DNA of 37,735 bases from Pseudomonadota bacterium (lineage in GTDB: Bacteria; Pseudomonadota; Alphaproteobacteria; Rhizobiales; Rhizobiaceae): contig JAEWOP010000230.1 of assembly GCA_023399635.1 (NCBI GenBank), positions 1-37,735 on the forward strand. Direction: 5' to 3'. The notes below the pieces were generated by a model. That model was not told where the DNA came from. It worked only from the letters and a program-made list of their open reading frames with translations, and searched no databases. Position 1 is the first letter of the stretch, and every line of letters begins with the position of its first letter. This document shows positions 1 to 8,648 of this stretch, piece after piece. The translations under genes were made by a program, and so were the position numbers.

Positions 1-288
1 GACGTCAGCGACGCCGATGTTGTGTTCATGAAAGATGCCCAGGTCCCGATCAATATGTCGGCGTTCAGCACGAAGCTTGAACATGCTGCCTGGCGTATGA
101 AGCCCAGCTGGGCTGTTATCGCAACCGAAGACAAGGCGTTCGATCAGGCAATGCTGATCCATATGGCCGAGCGCATCAAGGCAAAAATCACAAAGGTCTC
201 GGCAAGTCACGCACTGTTCATGACCCAGCCGGAGGTCGTGGCCGATACCATTGATCAGGCCGCCAAGGCCGTCTCCGCGAAGAAGTAA
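1..288 (+). CDS. Alpha/beta hydrolase, C-terminal part (gene cut by window edge)
   Basis: The reading frame is open from the first base, so the true start lies outside the window; the in-frame GTG at 22 is probably internal. The visible 95 residues look like the end of an alpha/beta-hydrolase fold: a strand-like stretch (WAVIATEDKAF) that in this family often carries the acid residue, then a short segment containing KVSASHALFMTQPEVVADTI, where the His would be the catalytic histidine. Many proteins of this type follow signal-peptide-bearing periplasmic hydrolases induced by stress in rhizobia, but the N-terminus and nucleophile elbow are not visible, so substrate and location are unknown. Its stop codon overlaps the ATG of the following GMC fragment (TAATG). 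Confidence 0.65.
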   Translation, partial: DVSDADVVFMKDAQVPINMSAFSTKLEHAAWRMKPSWAVIATEDKAFDQAMLIHMAERIKAKITKVSASHALFMTQPEVVADTIDQAAKAVSAKK

Positions 289-767
289 TGCCAGGCACGG
301 CGTCATCGCAACAGCCAAATTCCCTGGTCGAAACAGGTCTGGAAACACCGGAATATGGCTGGACGATGTTCAACGGACTTGCCCATCCGAAGAGTCGGGG
401 CCGGTTGCTACTCTCCGGCTCCGACGCAACTGATCCGATCCTGATCGAATCGAATTCACTCAGCGAGCCGGAAGACATGGCTGCCGCTTTGGCCGCCGCG
501 GAATTGTGCCGCGAGCTCGGGAATGGTGACAGTTTCGCACCTCCGGTGAAAGGCGAAACTGCGCCGGGCGCGCGCGACCGATCGGGCATGATCGATTTTA
601 TTCGCCGCTCGGCCGTCACCTACTGGCATCAGTCCTGTACTGCAAAGATGGGTCGTGACAGCATGTCTGTTGTCGATAACAAGCTGAAAGTCTACGGGAT
701 CGGCGGCCTCCGTATTGCGGACGCCTCCGTCATGCAGGCATCTCCGGTCTTCATGTGGCGGCATTGA
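288..767 (+). pseudogene. GMC-family FAD oxidoreductase, C-terminal remnant
   Basis: This 159-codon frame contains only the C-terminal (GMC_oxred_C) part of a choline dehydrogenase/glucose-methanol-choline oxidoreductase, a family of about 500-560 residues. Recognisable pieces are YGWTMFNGLAHPKSRGR (about residues 23-39), the segment around ELCRELGN, and TYWHQSCTAKMGRDSMSVVD with the active-site His of the family, followed by GIGGLRIADASVM. The whole FAD-binding N-terminus is missing. The last residues (QASPVFMWRH) do not match the usual ending, where a TGN motif and an MAP segment complete the FAD site. With both ends lost it is very unlikely to be an enzyme. The first about 20 codons are probably junk read-through created when the upstream part was deleted. 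Confidence 0.8.
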
Positions 768-1118
768 AGTGGGTCTGGCTAGAATCTCGAACGCCGAACA
801 GTTCGTCTCCTTCCAGATTGCACAGAGTATTTTGCATCCTCACCGAGCTCGAAGAGCAAAACCTTTGGAATGCTGATGTGATTACGGACGAGATCACAAC
901 GACTGGAGAGGGGCGGCATTGTGCGACCGATTGTTCTGCACGGTTTCGACACGTCGTTTAGCATCTTGTTTCTGCTGCGAGCGTGCGCCATGGCGGCGAG
1001 GAGGTGGGGACTTCCGATGTATAGCCCAGGTCGTCTCGCCTTTCATGGCTTTCTCAAACAACGTGTGGTGAGCGTTTTTCCTGATAGGTTCACACCCCCG
1101 TAAGCAAGTCTCGGGTAC
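768..1118. other. Gene-free stretch after the GMC remnant
   Basis: Short frames occur on both strands (for example 921-1103 plus and 779-991 minus), but none has a convincing ribosome-binding site or recognisable family. Together with the truncated GMC gene this looks like a decayed region; no insertion-sequence ends were seen. Confidence 0.5.
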
Positions 1119-1616
1119 TCACTCGGCAATCCTAGTCGTGTATTCCGGGTTTCGCGCCTTGTAGACGACAGCCTCCAAAGCGGGATCTGCGTAGGCATTC
1201 ACATTGGTCAGGTGACCATTATATCCGCCGACTTTCGTAAGCGTCGCACCGTTTCGCCAAACCATCATGAGGCCACGTTCGACATCCCAGCCGCACTCAG
1301 CCTGCATCACGACGTACCAGTTTTCATCGCCCTTTCGCCCTTTCTTGACGGTAACAGGTCCGGGAGTGACATGATCCCATATATCGGCGGGTGATTGTGG
1401 AACGCCCATTTCCGCGTCCAGCCATTCTGGTTTCCCGGCCTCTTCGTAATAGTCCTTGTAGAAGGCAAAAACGTGCCGCGTGTCCAACAGCCTGTCCGCC
1501 TCCGTCTGCGCAAGAAACGAGGCCAGAGCAGCAGCGGACCCCGGAGCGTCAGGATCTGGCTCTTCGTCCAGTTCAACTTCAGCGCCATCAAAATAAGAAA
1601 CGACGATCGTAGTCAT
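1119..1616 (-). CDS. DUF6985-like hypothetical protein
   Basis: This encodes a 165-residue acidic soluble protein with no signal peptide or membrane segment. The N-terminus is strongly acidic (DEEPDPDAPG). The second half contains WYVVMQAECGWDVERGLMMVW followed by GATLTKVGGYNGHLTN, the pattern I associate with the DUF6985 family, whose function is unknown; in that family a strand ends in a GW/DW-E-x-E-HG-like motif followed by a Tyr-Asp/Asn-Gly-His. The start at 1616 is preceded by AAGGTG about nine bases upstream. The gene stands alone: its neighbours are a decayed region downstream and three stacked hairpins upstream. Family assignment is from memory of the motif only. Confidence 0.6.
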   Translation of the reverse strand: MTTIVVSYFDGAEVELDEEPDPDAPGSAAALASFLAQTEADRLLDTRHVFAFYKDYYEEAGKPEWLDAEMGVPQSPADIWDHVTPGPVTVKKGRKGDENWYVVMQAECGWDVERGLMMVWRNGATLTKVGGYNGHLTNVNAYADPALEAVVYKARNPEYTTRIAE

Positions 1617-2048
1617 AAATCTGCACCTTCAATCCTGCCGCAAGCCGATTTTCAATGCGCCTCCACGGGAGCGTCGGAGGCGCACTGTATCATGATGTTT
1701 CGCTGCCGGAAGGGATAGAGGGCGCAGGGCAGGCCGCGACGGGCGGCCTAGAGGCAAGACGCCTCTATCAGGTCCTCTGTATCTCCTTAACGGCCAATGT
1801 AACGAACATGGTCTAACTGCAGTAACTGAAAGTTCGGGGCAACTTCAAGCGCGGTGATGGGGTTGGTTTTTAGAGGACCGGTACGATTTTGCTCAATGCT
1901 GCCAGTCAAGTTAAACCGGCCTCTGCGTGCACCAGTTTTCATCTAGGTGCTGTGGTCGAAACAGATGATTTTGGCGATGGATTAAAGGCCCGCCAAGTTT
2001 TTTACCCGCCGTTCACGGGTTTCGCCGTACTGGTCACGACTTCTGAGA
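1617..2048. other. Intergenic region between two divergent genes
   Basis: About 430 bases without a supported gene. It holds three adjacent inverted repeats (1657-1767, listed separately) on the side of the DUF6985-like gene. The remainder should carry the promoter of the diguanylate cyclase, but no clear -35/-10 pair could be picked out. Confidence 0.5.
1657..1767. repeat. Three tandem hairpins upstream of the DUF6985-like gene
   Basis: Three perfect inverted repeats follow one another: GCGCCTCC (1657-1664) with GGAGGCGC (1676-1683), loop 11; GGCCGC (1732-1737) with GCGGCC (1743-1748), loop 5; and TAGAGGC (1749-1755) with GCCTCTA (1761-1767), loop 5. No T-run follows any of them in either direction, so they are not classical intrinsic terminators. 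They lie 41-151 bases ahead of the minus-strand start at 1616 and could be a structured leader or a REP-like element. Confidence 0.5.
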
Positions 2049-3278
2049 ATGGGACATCAAATGCCCGACTTTTATACGCTCTTTCTCGTTGTCTTGCTGC
2101 TCGGTCTTTCTCAATGCCTTATTTGGGGGCTGGTGGTCTATCGCTACGGCGAGCTGAAAGCGGCACGTTATTGGTTCTCAGGCAGCGTTGCCAGTGTGCT
2201 CGGAGGAGCTATTCTGGCCCTCCAGGGAAATGATGGTCTGCTCATCCAGACTGTACTCGGTAACAGTTTCATAGTTCTGGGATTTTATCTGAACTGCGTG
2301 GGCGCTCGCTGTTTCCACGGCGCTCGATTAAAGTTGCTTTCTGTCGCTTGTCTTTTCGTGATCAGCGTAGTGCTGATGCTGGCAACTTTTTATCCCTGGT
2401 ACGCGCGCAATCCTGTTTACACGTTGGCGCAGTTGTTGCCGCTAGCAATCACCGCAGTCTTTCTCTTGCGACACCATGGCGGCGAACTCGGCGCAATTGT
2501 CAGCAGCGGTGCAATGATCGTGGCCGTTTCCTCGCATGCGGTAATTGCTTGCGGCAACATCTTGATCGTCACCCGCCTAACGCCAGAACTGGACCTCAAA
2601 GCGGCAGCCGCTGTTGATCTCTTGGCATTCCTTTTTGCCGCAGTGGTCTGGAATTTCGGGTTCCTGTTGTCGGCTGTCGATCGGCTTCGAGGTGAAGTCG
2701 AACGCCTCGCCAATGAAGACGAACTGACGGGTCTCGCCAATCGTCGAATGCTGATGAACAAGCTTGCAGCTATGTGTGGTCCGTCCGATACCAAACGTGT
2801 TTTTAGCGTCCTGCTTTTCGATCTCGACCGCTTTAAGGCGATCAATGACAAGTATGGGCATGCTGCCGGGGATGCTGCGCTCCGGCATGCCGCTGCCGTT
2901 GTTTCCGAGAAATTATCTGCCAACGATGTTTTTGCTCGGCTTGGCGGGGACGAGTTTTGTCTGCTTCTACCCGGCGTGTCACCCGTCGATGCCGCCGCCA
3001 GGGCGAGGGCGATGATCAAGGCGCTCACGGCAACACCGATGATATGGAATGACTGTCCCTTGGTGATAAAGACAAGCATTGGCATTGCCTGCTGCACGAC
3101 CCTGGATAAAATCGATCCTGAGGAACTTCTCGACCAGGCGGACCGTGCATTATACGAGACCAAAAAACGTAGTCGAAACGGATACTCTGTCTATAGAGGT
3201 TCGTCTGGCGCTGCGATCAGCGGTAACGTGATACAGCTCAATGATTTCGTCGCAGCAGAGGCAAAATCCAAGTCTTGA
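2049..3278 (+). CDS. Membrane-bound diguanylate cyclase (GGDEF domain)
   Basis: This is a predicted inner-membrane enzyme making cyclic di-GMP from two GTP. Residues about 8-210 form roughly seven hydrophobic segments of an unassigned sensor region. A linker at 211-222 leads into a GGDEF domain (about 222-390) with DELTGLANRR, FDLDRFKAINDKYGHAAGD and the intact signature GGDEF at 299-303, so catalysis is expected. The position of the inhibitory I-site, RxxD five residues before GGDEF, reads SAND (290-293), so product inhibition at that site is probably absent. No EAL domain is present. The in-frame ATG at 2061 has GGGA six bases ahead and may be the true start, giving 405 residues. The gene is convergent with the chemotaxis receptor gene, and both affect the motile/sessile choice. 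Confidence 0.93.
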   Translation: MGHQMPDFYTLFLVVLLLGLSQCLIWGLVVYRYGELKAARYWFSGSVASVLGGAILALQGNDGLLIQTVLGNSFIVLGFYLNCVGARCFHGARLKLLSVACLFVISVVLMLATFYPWYARNPVYTLAQLLPLAITAVFLLRHHGGELGAIVSSGAMIVAVSSHAVIACGNILIVTRLTPELDLKAAAAVDLLAFLFAAVVWNFGFLLSAVDRLRGEVERLANEDELTGLANRRMLMNKLAAMCGPSDTKRVFSVLLFDLDRFKAINDKYGHAAGDAALRHAAAVVSEKLSANDVFARLGGDEFCLLLPGVSPVDAAARARAMIKALTATPMIWNDCPLVIKTSIGIACCTTLDKIDPEELLDQADRALYETKKRSRNGYSVYRGSSGAAISGNVIQLNDFVAAEAKSKS

Positions 3279-3425
3279 AAGTGGAAGCCGAGGGAACTCT
3301 CACGACTTGCGTCGCTCCTTCGACCGAAAACCCGCTTTTAATCTGCAAGCGAAGTTTCCGATCCAAGGCACTCGCGATGATGATCAACGGCCGGGCGGTT
3401 GGTCTCGCGCCGCGGCCGTAGATTT

Positions 3426-5381
3426 TTAGAACTCCTCCCAGCTGTCTTGCGCAACCGCGGCAGCCGAACCACCCCCGAACGCGTTCGCAATCTTGCGGCC
3501 AAGGGCTCTAGCCGGTGATGCTGAAGGTCGTGAAGCTGGCGATGCCGAGCGAACGGCCGCAGGGGCTACAGACGAACGACTTGTGCTTGTGCCATCGGCT
3601 AGATTGAAACGCGATAGCAGCTGGTTGAGGGATGCCGCCTCCTTGGCGAGGCTGTGGCTTGCGGCTGTCGACTGTTCGACCATGGCGGCATTCTGCTGTG
3701 TGCCCTGGTCCATGGTGTTGACGGCCGTGTTGATTTCCTGAAGGCCAACCGACTGTTCGCGCGAGGATTCGACAATCGCGGCGATGTGACGGTTAATCTC
3801 TTGCACTTCCGTGACGATCACTTCGAGTGCCCTGCCGGTTTCACCCACCAGTGTCACGCCGGAGCGAACGTGTTCACCGGATGTCGTGATCAATGCCTTG
3901 ATCTCTTTCGCAGCCTTTGCAGACCGCTGGGCAAGTTCGCGGACTTCCTGTGCGACGACCGCAAAGCCCTTGCCGGCCTCGCCGGCGCGGGCGGCCTCAA
4001 CGCCTGCATTCAAAGCCAGAAGATTGGTCTGGAAGGCAATTTCATCAATAACGCTGATGATGTTGGTAATTTCACCGGATGAACGTTCGATTTCGTTCAT
4101 GGCGGTAACGGCCTGACGTACGACTGCTCCGGACTTTTCCGCACCATCACGGGCCCTCGCGACCAGATGGCCGACTTCTTCGGCACGGTTGCTGCTGTCC
4201 TTCACGGTCGTGGTGATTTCCTCCAGAGCGGCAGCTGTTTCTTCGACTGAGGCAGCCTGCTGCTCAGTGCGCTTGGACAGGTCGTCGGCGGCAGAGCGAA
4301 TTTCGTTGGCACCGGCATCGATGCCGCGAGCGTTCTCGCCGACGGCGCGCAACGCGTCATTCAGATTCGCGACCGAGCCATTGAAGTTGTTGCGCAGAGT
4401 ATCGAGATGGGCAACAAACGGTGTCTCGATACGATACGCGATATCACCATCGGCGAGACGGTCGAGCCCCTTGGCCAGTTGGTCAACGGCAAATTGGGTG
4501 TCGGCAGCGTCCTTCGCCTTTTGGGCCTCGCGTTCCAATCGTTCCTGTTCGGAAAGGCTGCGATTGGCATCAGCTTCTTTTTCCAGACGGATTTTCTCAA
4601 GAGCATTGTCGCGAAAAATGGAGACCGCCTTTGCCATCTGGCCCACTTCGTCCTTGCGATCCTGACCATCGACGAGGGCAGTGGTCTCCCCCTGCGCCAG
4701 AGTGATCATGCGCTCGCGCAAAGAGGCGATAGGCGTGGTGATCCCCTTGGCGGCAACAACGAGTGACGCGATGATGCCGAGTGCGAATGTGATGCCGACA
4801 ACCATCAGCGAGGTAAAGATGGTGGAGTTTGTTTGGTCGGTCAGTTCGTCACTTCTCGCAGCCACGGATTTCAAGACCTGGTCCAGAAACGCTGCGTTGT
4901 CGGTCGTCAGGGGAAGAATCAAAGAGTCCGCTTTTGCCAGGGTCGCTCTTGCCGGTTCGTCCTGATCAGCTTTACCCAGTTGAACGGCCTGGTCAGTCAA
5001 GACGATGACTTCTTTCGTTCTCTCAATGATTTTGTCTATCGCAGCGCTCTCACGTGGGAGAAGTTCTTTCGTGTGCTGGAGACGCTCAAGAAGCTTGCCT
5101 TTGCTATCGCTGTAAAAGTCGATAGCTGTTTTCATGGCCGGATCGTCTTGGCGGTAGGTCAGGATTTGATAGGCGGCGTAAGCAGTTGCGACGACATTTC
5201 GGTTTACGCGCGACATCTCGACACTGGCGCCAGCATCATTGGAAATGAAATCGGAGTAGCTCGTATCTGCTGCTTTGTATCGGGTTGCGATAAACGCCGT
5301 GGCACACAGGCCCACCACGCACAGAGGTATGATCAGGGATAGAATTTTCGTGCGAATGCTCGCATTTTTAAGAAACGACAT
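3426..5381 (-). CDS. Methyl-accepting chemotaxis protein with CheR/CheB tether
   Basis: This is a 651-residue transmembrane chemoreceptor. TM1 is at about 11-33, a mostly helical periplasmic domain at about 34-187 (four-helix-bundle type by appearance), and TM2 at about 188-212. A HAMP domain follows, then a second HAMP-like repeat (about 290-345, containing GLDRLADGDIAYRI) and a long coiled-coil signalling domain. The hairpin tip that contacts CheA/CheW is clear: EIAFQTNLLALNAGVEAARA and GKGFAVVAQEVRELAQRS. The protein ends in SWEEF, matching the aromatic-x-x-aromatic pentapeptide by which high-abundance receptors tether CheR and CheB, after a flexible Ala/Ser/Pro-rich linker. The ligand is unknown. 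GAGGA lies four bases ahead of the ATG. No other che genes are nearby, so it is an orphan receptor. Confidence 0.95.
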   Translation of the reverse strand: MSFLKNASIRTKILSLIIPLCVVGLCATAFIATRYKAADTSYSDFISNDAGASVEMSRVNRNVVATAYAAYQILTYRQDDPAMKTAIDFYSDSKGKLLERLQHTKELLPRESAAIDKIIERTKEVIVLTDQAVQLGKADQDEPARATLAKADSLILPLTTDNAAFLDQVLKSVAARSDELTDQTNSTIFTSLMVVGITFALGIIASLVVAAKGITTPIASLRERMITLAQGETTALVDGQDRKDEVGQMAKAVSIFRDNALEKIRLEKEADANRSLSEQERLEREAQKAKDAADTQFAVDQLAKGLDRLADGDIAYRIETPFVAHLDTLRNNFNGSVANLNDALRAVGENARGIDAGANEIRSAADDLSKRTEQQAASVEETAAALEEITTTVKDSSNRAEEVGHLVARARDGAEKSGAVVRQAVTAMNEIERSSGEITNIISVIDEIAFQTNLLALNAGVEAARAGEAGKGFAVVAQEVRELAQRSAKAAKEIKALITTSGEHVRSGVTLVGETGRALEVIVTEVQEINRHIAAIVESSREQSVGLQEINTAVNTMDQGTQQNAAMVEQSTAASHSLAKEAASLNQLLSRFNLADGTSTSRSSVAPAAVRSASPASRPSASPARALGRKIANAFGGGSAAAVAQDSWEEF

Positions 5382-5893
5382 ATTTCCTCGCGGTTCTGTT
5401 TTGAAATCGCGAACACGAAGCAGGGAGCATTGCGACCGGGAACTGGTCGAATGAAAAAAGAACTCTGCTGCAGGGGATTCGGCATGGATATGAAGAATTA
5501 CAGAAGGTGCATGCCGTCATGGCAACCTGATTTTGCTCTGTCTGCTGTTATGGTAAATTAGTTATCGTTTAAATGTAATTAAAGAAACGGCGGCGCTCAT
5601 AACAAAAGCCGAGGAGACAGGACTTCGCTTTTCGAGCCGAAGCGACCTGTATCCACGAAGTGCAATTTGGCACGTCACCGGATCATCTCTTCAAGATCGA
5701 GGACGCCGAAACGGCATTTTCTTGCGCGGTATGCCGATCGCCAGTTGCGACCGTTTTGCGCCTTCATGCCGGACACGGAAACCAGCTTGTCCGCTGACCG
5801 AAAGCAGACGTCACCAGCGATGGCGCGCCTTGGCATCCGCAACCGTCGGAGCCCGGCGCGCTGCTGTCACCGGATTCCGTTGCTTGGGGAGTG
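5382..5893. other. Intergenic region upstream of the chemoreceptor gene
   Basis: About 510 bases with no supported gene. The part at 5540-5600 is markedly AT-rich against its surroundings and probably includes the chemoreceptor promoter. A 53-codon minus-strand frame (5675-5836) exists but shows no recognisable family or good ribosome site, so it is not called. Confidence 0.45.
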
Positions 5894-6643
5894 TCACAAT
5901 GTGCCCATGCCACCGTCGATCATGATCTCGCTGCCGACCGTGTAGGCGGCTTCGTCCGATGCCAGGAACACTACCGCCTTTGCGATCTCGGACGGTTCGC
6001 CAAAGCGGCCGGCCGGGACCAGATTTTGTATGCTCTCAGCGACATTCTTCAGGTCAGTCTCGGTGAAACCCAGCTTGCCATAGAGCGGTGTAGAAATGGG
6101 ACCTGGGCTCACCGCATTCAGCCGGATACCGCGTGTGATCAGTTCGCCGGATAACGTGCGGATGAATGACTGTAGTGCCGCTTTCGAGGCGGCGTAGACA
6201 CTCGAGTTAGGCATGCCGATGTGGGCATTGACCGAGGTGTTCAGTACGATCGAAGCCGGATTGGCCAGTATCGGCAGTAGTGCCTGCAGCAAAAAATACG
6301 GGCCTTTCACATTGATGTCGAAGACCCTGTCAAAACCTTCTTCGTCCCATGCTTCCAAAGGCTTGAGAAGGGCGACGCCTGCATTGATGAAGACGATGTC
6401 CAGGCTCCCGAATGCCTCCCTGATCGTTTCAGCGACGACCTTCTGGCCCTTCACGTCGGCAGCGTCTGCCTTGATGACCAGTACACTGGGACCAAGCTCC
6501 CGCCGTGCAGCTTCCAGCGTCTCGGGATTGGTTCCCGTGACTGCTACCCGCGCAGCCTCACTGATGAATTGACGTGCTGTCTCAAGTCCGATGCCGCTGG
6601 TGCCACCGGTGATGAGCGCCCGCTTGCTTTTGAGCCTACCCAT
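5894..6643 (-). CDS. SDR-family NAD(P)-dependent oxidoreductase
   Basis: This is a classical short-chain dehydrogenase/reductase of 249 residues, the usual length. The Rossmann cofactor motif TGGTSGIG stands near the N-terminus, followed by an NAG-type motif (FINAGVALL). The catalytic Ser is in LNTSVNAHIG, and Tyr and Lys are in the YAASK motif, followed by NAVSPGPISTPL. The C-terminus has the common ending SDEAAYTVGSEIMIDGG. A longer frame begins at 6754, but the ATG at 6643 starts directly before the first Rossmann strand and has AAGGA nine bases upstream, so it is preferred. The gene is divergent from a LysR regulator with a 110-base spacer, the usual arrangement for a regulator controlling its neighbour. 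The substrate cannot be deduced. Confidence 0.93.
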   Translation of the reverse strand: MGRLKSKRALITGGTSGIGLETARQFISEAARVAVTGTNPETLEAARRELGPSVLVIKADAADVKGQKVVAETIREAFGSLDIVFINAGVALLKPLEAWDEEGFDRVFDINVKGPYFLLQALLPILANPASIVLNTSVNAHIGMPNSSVYAASKAALQSFIRTLSGELITRGIRLNAVSPGPISTPLYGKLGFTETDLKNVAESIQNLVPAGRFGEPSEIAKAVVFLASDEAAYTVGSEIMIDGGMGTL

Positions 6644-6672
6644 AATCCGAATTCCTTCTCGTTGTGTGGGTT

Positions 6673-6686
6673 TTCGTAAGTGCGAA
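6673..6686. promoter_or_regulatory. Candidate LysR-type operator between SDR and LysR genes
   Basis: An inverted repeat TTCG-TAAGTG-CGAA fits the T-N11-A layout of LysR-type operators and sits in the 110-base divergent spacer, 30 bases ahead of the SDR start. Position and symmetry support it; binding is inferred. Confidence 0.45.
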
Positions 6687-6753
6687 TGTGGCGCAAGCAT
6701 GCTGTTCGTACTACTGTGCCAATGGCGGACGTACCTTTCGGAAAGGCCGAACA

Positions 6754-7659
6754 ATGAAGCTGGATGGCATTTCGAGTTTCGTGGCTGTCGCCGAAGAGGG
6801 CTCGATCAGCGGGGCGGCACGCACGCTCAGGCTGTCAAAATCGGTCGTGAGCGAACGTCTGGCGGAATTGGAACGCAGCCTCGGCGCTACTTTACTCCAC
6901 CGTACGACACGTCGCGTTTCGGTGACGGAAGATGGCGCTGCCTTTCTCGAACGCGCCAAGCGCATCCTGCGAGAGGTCTCTGAGGCAGCGGCGGATTTGT
7001 CCGAGCGGCGTGGAACGCTGGGCGGTCCAATCCGCATTGCTGCGCCTGTTACCTTCGGGCGGATGCACCTGGGACCGGCTCTGTATCCGTTTCTGGCTGC
7101 CAATCCCGAAATTGAGATGTCGCTCGAACTCGACGATCGGCGAGTCGATATTGCATCAGACGTTTACGATGGCGTTGTGCGCCATGGGGCGATTGACGAT
7201 TCGAGACTGATGGTCTGGCGTTTGGCGCCAAGCCGCCGTGTCCTGGTGGCCTCCGAGGCCTATCTGTCGGTCAACGGGATGCCTGCAACAACTACCGAAC
7301 TCGCTGCCCATAAGGGTTTGTTCTACACGAACCGGGGTGTTGCGGATTGGCGTTTCCTTACGCCTGGAGGCATTGAAATCGTTCGTGCACGCATTGGATT
7401 CAGAGTGAACAACGGCGACATGCTGCGAGATGCGGCAATCGCCGGTCTCGGTATTGCACTCCTTCCGCTCTTCATCGCAGGACCGGACATTCGCGATGGG
7501 AAGCTCAAGATCGTCGATGTCGGCGTTCGGCCGGATGCGGAATTCGTCTTTCTTGCGCACCCCGAGGGTCGCCGTCCTTCGGCAAAACTGCGCGCACTGG
7601 CGGCTCACTTGAAAGCGTCGTTCGGGGACCCGCCCTATTGGGAGGATGGCGTGGGTTAA
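6754..7659 (+). CDS. LysR-family transcriptional regulator (divergent from SDR gene)
   Basis: This is a 301-residue regulator. The N-terminal winged helix-turn-helix (about residues 1-60) is clear: MKLDGISSFVAVAEEGSIS, then AARTLRLSKSVVSERLAELE and LGATLLHRTTRRVSVTEDG. A helical linker follows, then a periplasmic-binding-like effector domain (about 90-295) of the CrgA/DsdC-like subgroup. The ATG at 6754 has GAAAGG seven bases upstream; the longer frame from 6664 adds a Cys-rich stretch not seen in the family. It is transcribed away from the SDR gene and most likely regulates it and itself; the effector is unknown. Confidence 0.93.
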   Translation: MKLDGISSFVAVAEEGSISGAARTLRLSKSVVSERLAELERSLGATLLHRTTRRVSVTEDGAAFLERAKRILREVSEAAADLSERRGTLGGPIRIAAPVTFGRMHLGPALYPFLAANPEIEMSLELDDRRVDIASDVYDGVVRHGAIDDSRLMVWRLAPSRRVLVASEAYLSVNGMPATTTELAAHKGLFYTNRGVADWRFLTPGGIEIVRARIGFRVNNGDMLRDAAIAGLGIALLPLFIAGPDIRDGKLKIVDVGVRPDAEFVFLAHPEGRRPSAKLRALAAHLKASFGDPPYWEDGVG

Positions 7660-7911
7660 GGGACGCATCATAACGGCCCCGCGCGCCTGCGCCTCGTCAG
7701 AGAGTTATATATACTAACCCGATGAAAAGTTACGTATTGATCGTCGCGGTGGCATAGGGTGGATTAGATCAAATATCTTCATCGATCGGCCGGTGTAACG
7801 TAAGTACGGTTGCCGGCCGGGCGCAGACAAGCTGGGTCAACATAGCTCGCCGCTGAATTGTCGATGGTGATCCAAATTCCGAATGTTGAGCTGGAGTGGA
7901 TCTGGTCGCTT

Positions 7912-8403
7912 TCACGGATTTGTCAGGCCCTGAACACGCACATTATAGATTCGTACGGTGCCACGCTGATTTTCAGCGTATGCACGTAGCGAGCCTGCAA
8001 TTCCGGTTTTGATGAAGGCTTCGAACATCGTCTTCGCATCTTCAAGGACCGAAACCTGCGTCGAGAGGTAAGCCTGGTCGAACTCACTTTGTGAAGCGGT
8101 TTCTAAAGCTCTCATCTTCTCGGCATATTCGGCGCTCAGGTCCGTCGGGACCGAGGTACCGTCCTTTTTAGCAGCATCGGCGAGATCGACGAGCGCTTTC
8201 TCATGGTCGCGCATGATGTCATTAGCGAACATTTTCGTCGCGTCATCCTGCGCGCTTTTAAGCGCCAGCCTGCTCGCCTCCACCTCAAACTGATTGAAGG
8301 AAGCCGCCTCGGCAGTGAAGTCCGCGGGTGATTGCGCGTTCGAGAAAGCGGGCATTAACATCGAAAGACACAGAGCGGCGCAGCAGGCACGGAATGGCTT
8401 CAT
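7912..8403 (-). CDS. Exported DUF4142 protein
   Basis: This 163-residue protein has a signal peptide of about 23 residues ending SNA before QSPADF, so it is probably periplasmic. The mature part matches the DUF4142 pattern (ferritin-like helical bundle): ADFTAEAASFNQFEVEASRL, then a helix with FANDIMRDHEKA, a long middle helix and a C-terminal ENQRGTVRIYN. It keeps the His-Glu helix positions of that family; no catalytic role is established. GGGAG is eight bases ahead of the ATG. It is the last gene of a run of minus-strand genes, behind two small membrane proteins and an ECF sigma/anti-sigma pair. DUF4142 genes commonly occur in envelope-stress clusters of Rhizobiales. Confidence 0.88.
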   Translation of the reverse strand: MKPFRACCAALCLSMLMPAFSNAQSPADFTAEAASFNQFEVEASRLALKSAQDDATKMFANDIMRDHEKALVDLADAAKKDGTSVPTDLSAEYAEKMRALETASQSEFDQAYLSTQVSVLEDAKTMFEAFIKTGIAGSLRAYAENQRGTVRIYNVRVQGLTNP

Positions 8404-8432
8404 GTTAAACTCTCCCTCAATGACTATTGTGG

Positions 8433-8630
8433 TCAGGGCGTCGTGTTCTGGCTGCCCGGCAGCGCATTCCTGTCAGCAGGCCCCGCAGGTGCTTGGTCTT
8501 CCGTCTGCCCCCTGTCTGGTGAATTTGACGGTGCTGTATCCGGAGTCGTCCTGACGAAGTAGACGGCCACGATCATCGCGAGAGCCACAGCCGCAGCCCC
8601 TACCAAGGGCCATATGGTTCTATAGTTCAT
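8433..8630 (-). CDS. Small single-pass membrane protein
   Basis: This 65-residue protein has one hydrophobic segment at about 7-26 (WPLVGAAAVALAMIVAVYFV) followed by a Pro/Asp/Asn-rich polar tail of about 38 residues that is probably outside the cytoplasm. GGAGA lies five bases ahead of the ATG. It is spaced 29 bases from the DUF4142 gene and 18 from the gene before it, so co-transcription is likely. I do not recognise a family. Confidence 0.75.
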   Translation of the reverse strand: MNYRTIWPLVGAAAVALAMIVAVYFVRTTPDTAPSNSPDRGQTEDQAPAGPADRNALPGSQNTTP

Positions 8631-8648
8631 ATCAGTCTCCGCTTCCGG

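Noticed and set aside
5675..5836. A 53-codon minus-strand frame in the chemoreceptor upstream region
   Set aside because: The sequence looks somewhat protein-like but there is no family, no strong ribosome site and no neighbour to support it.
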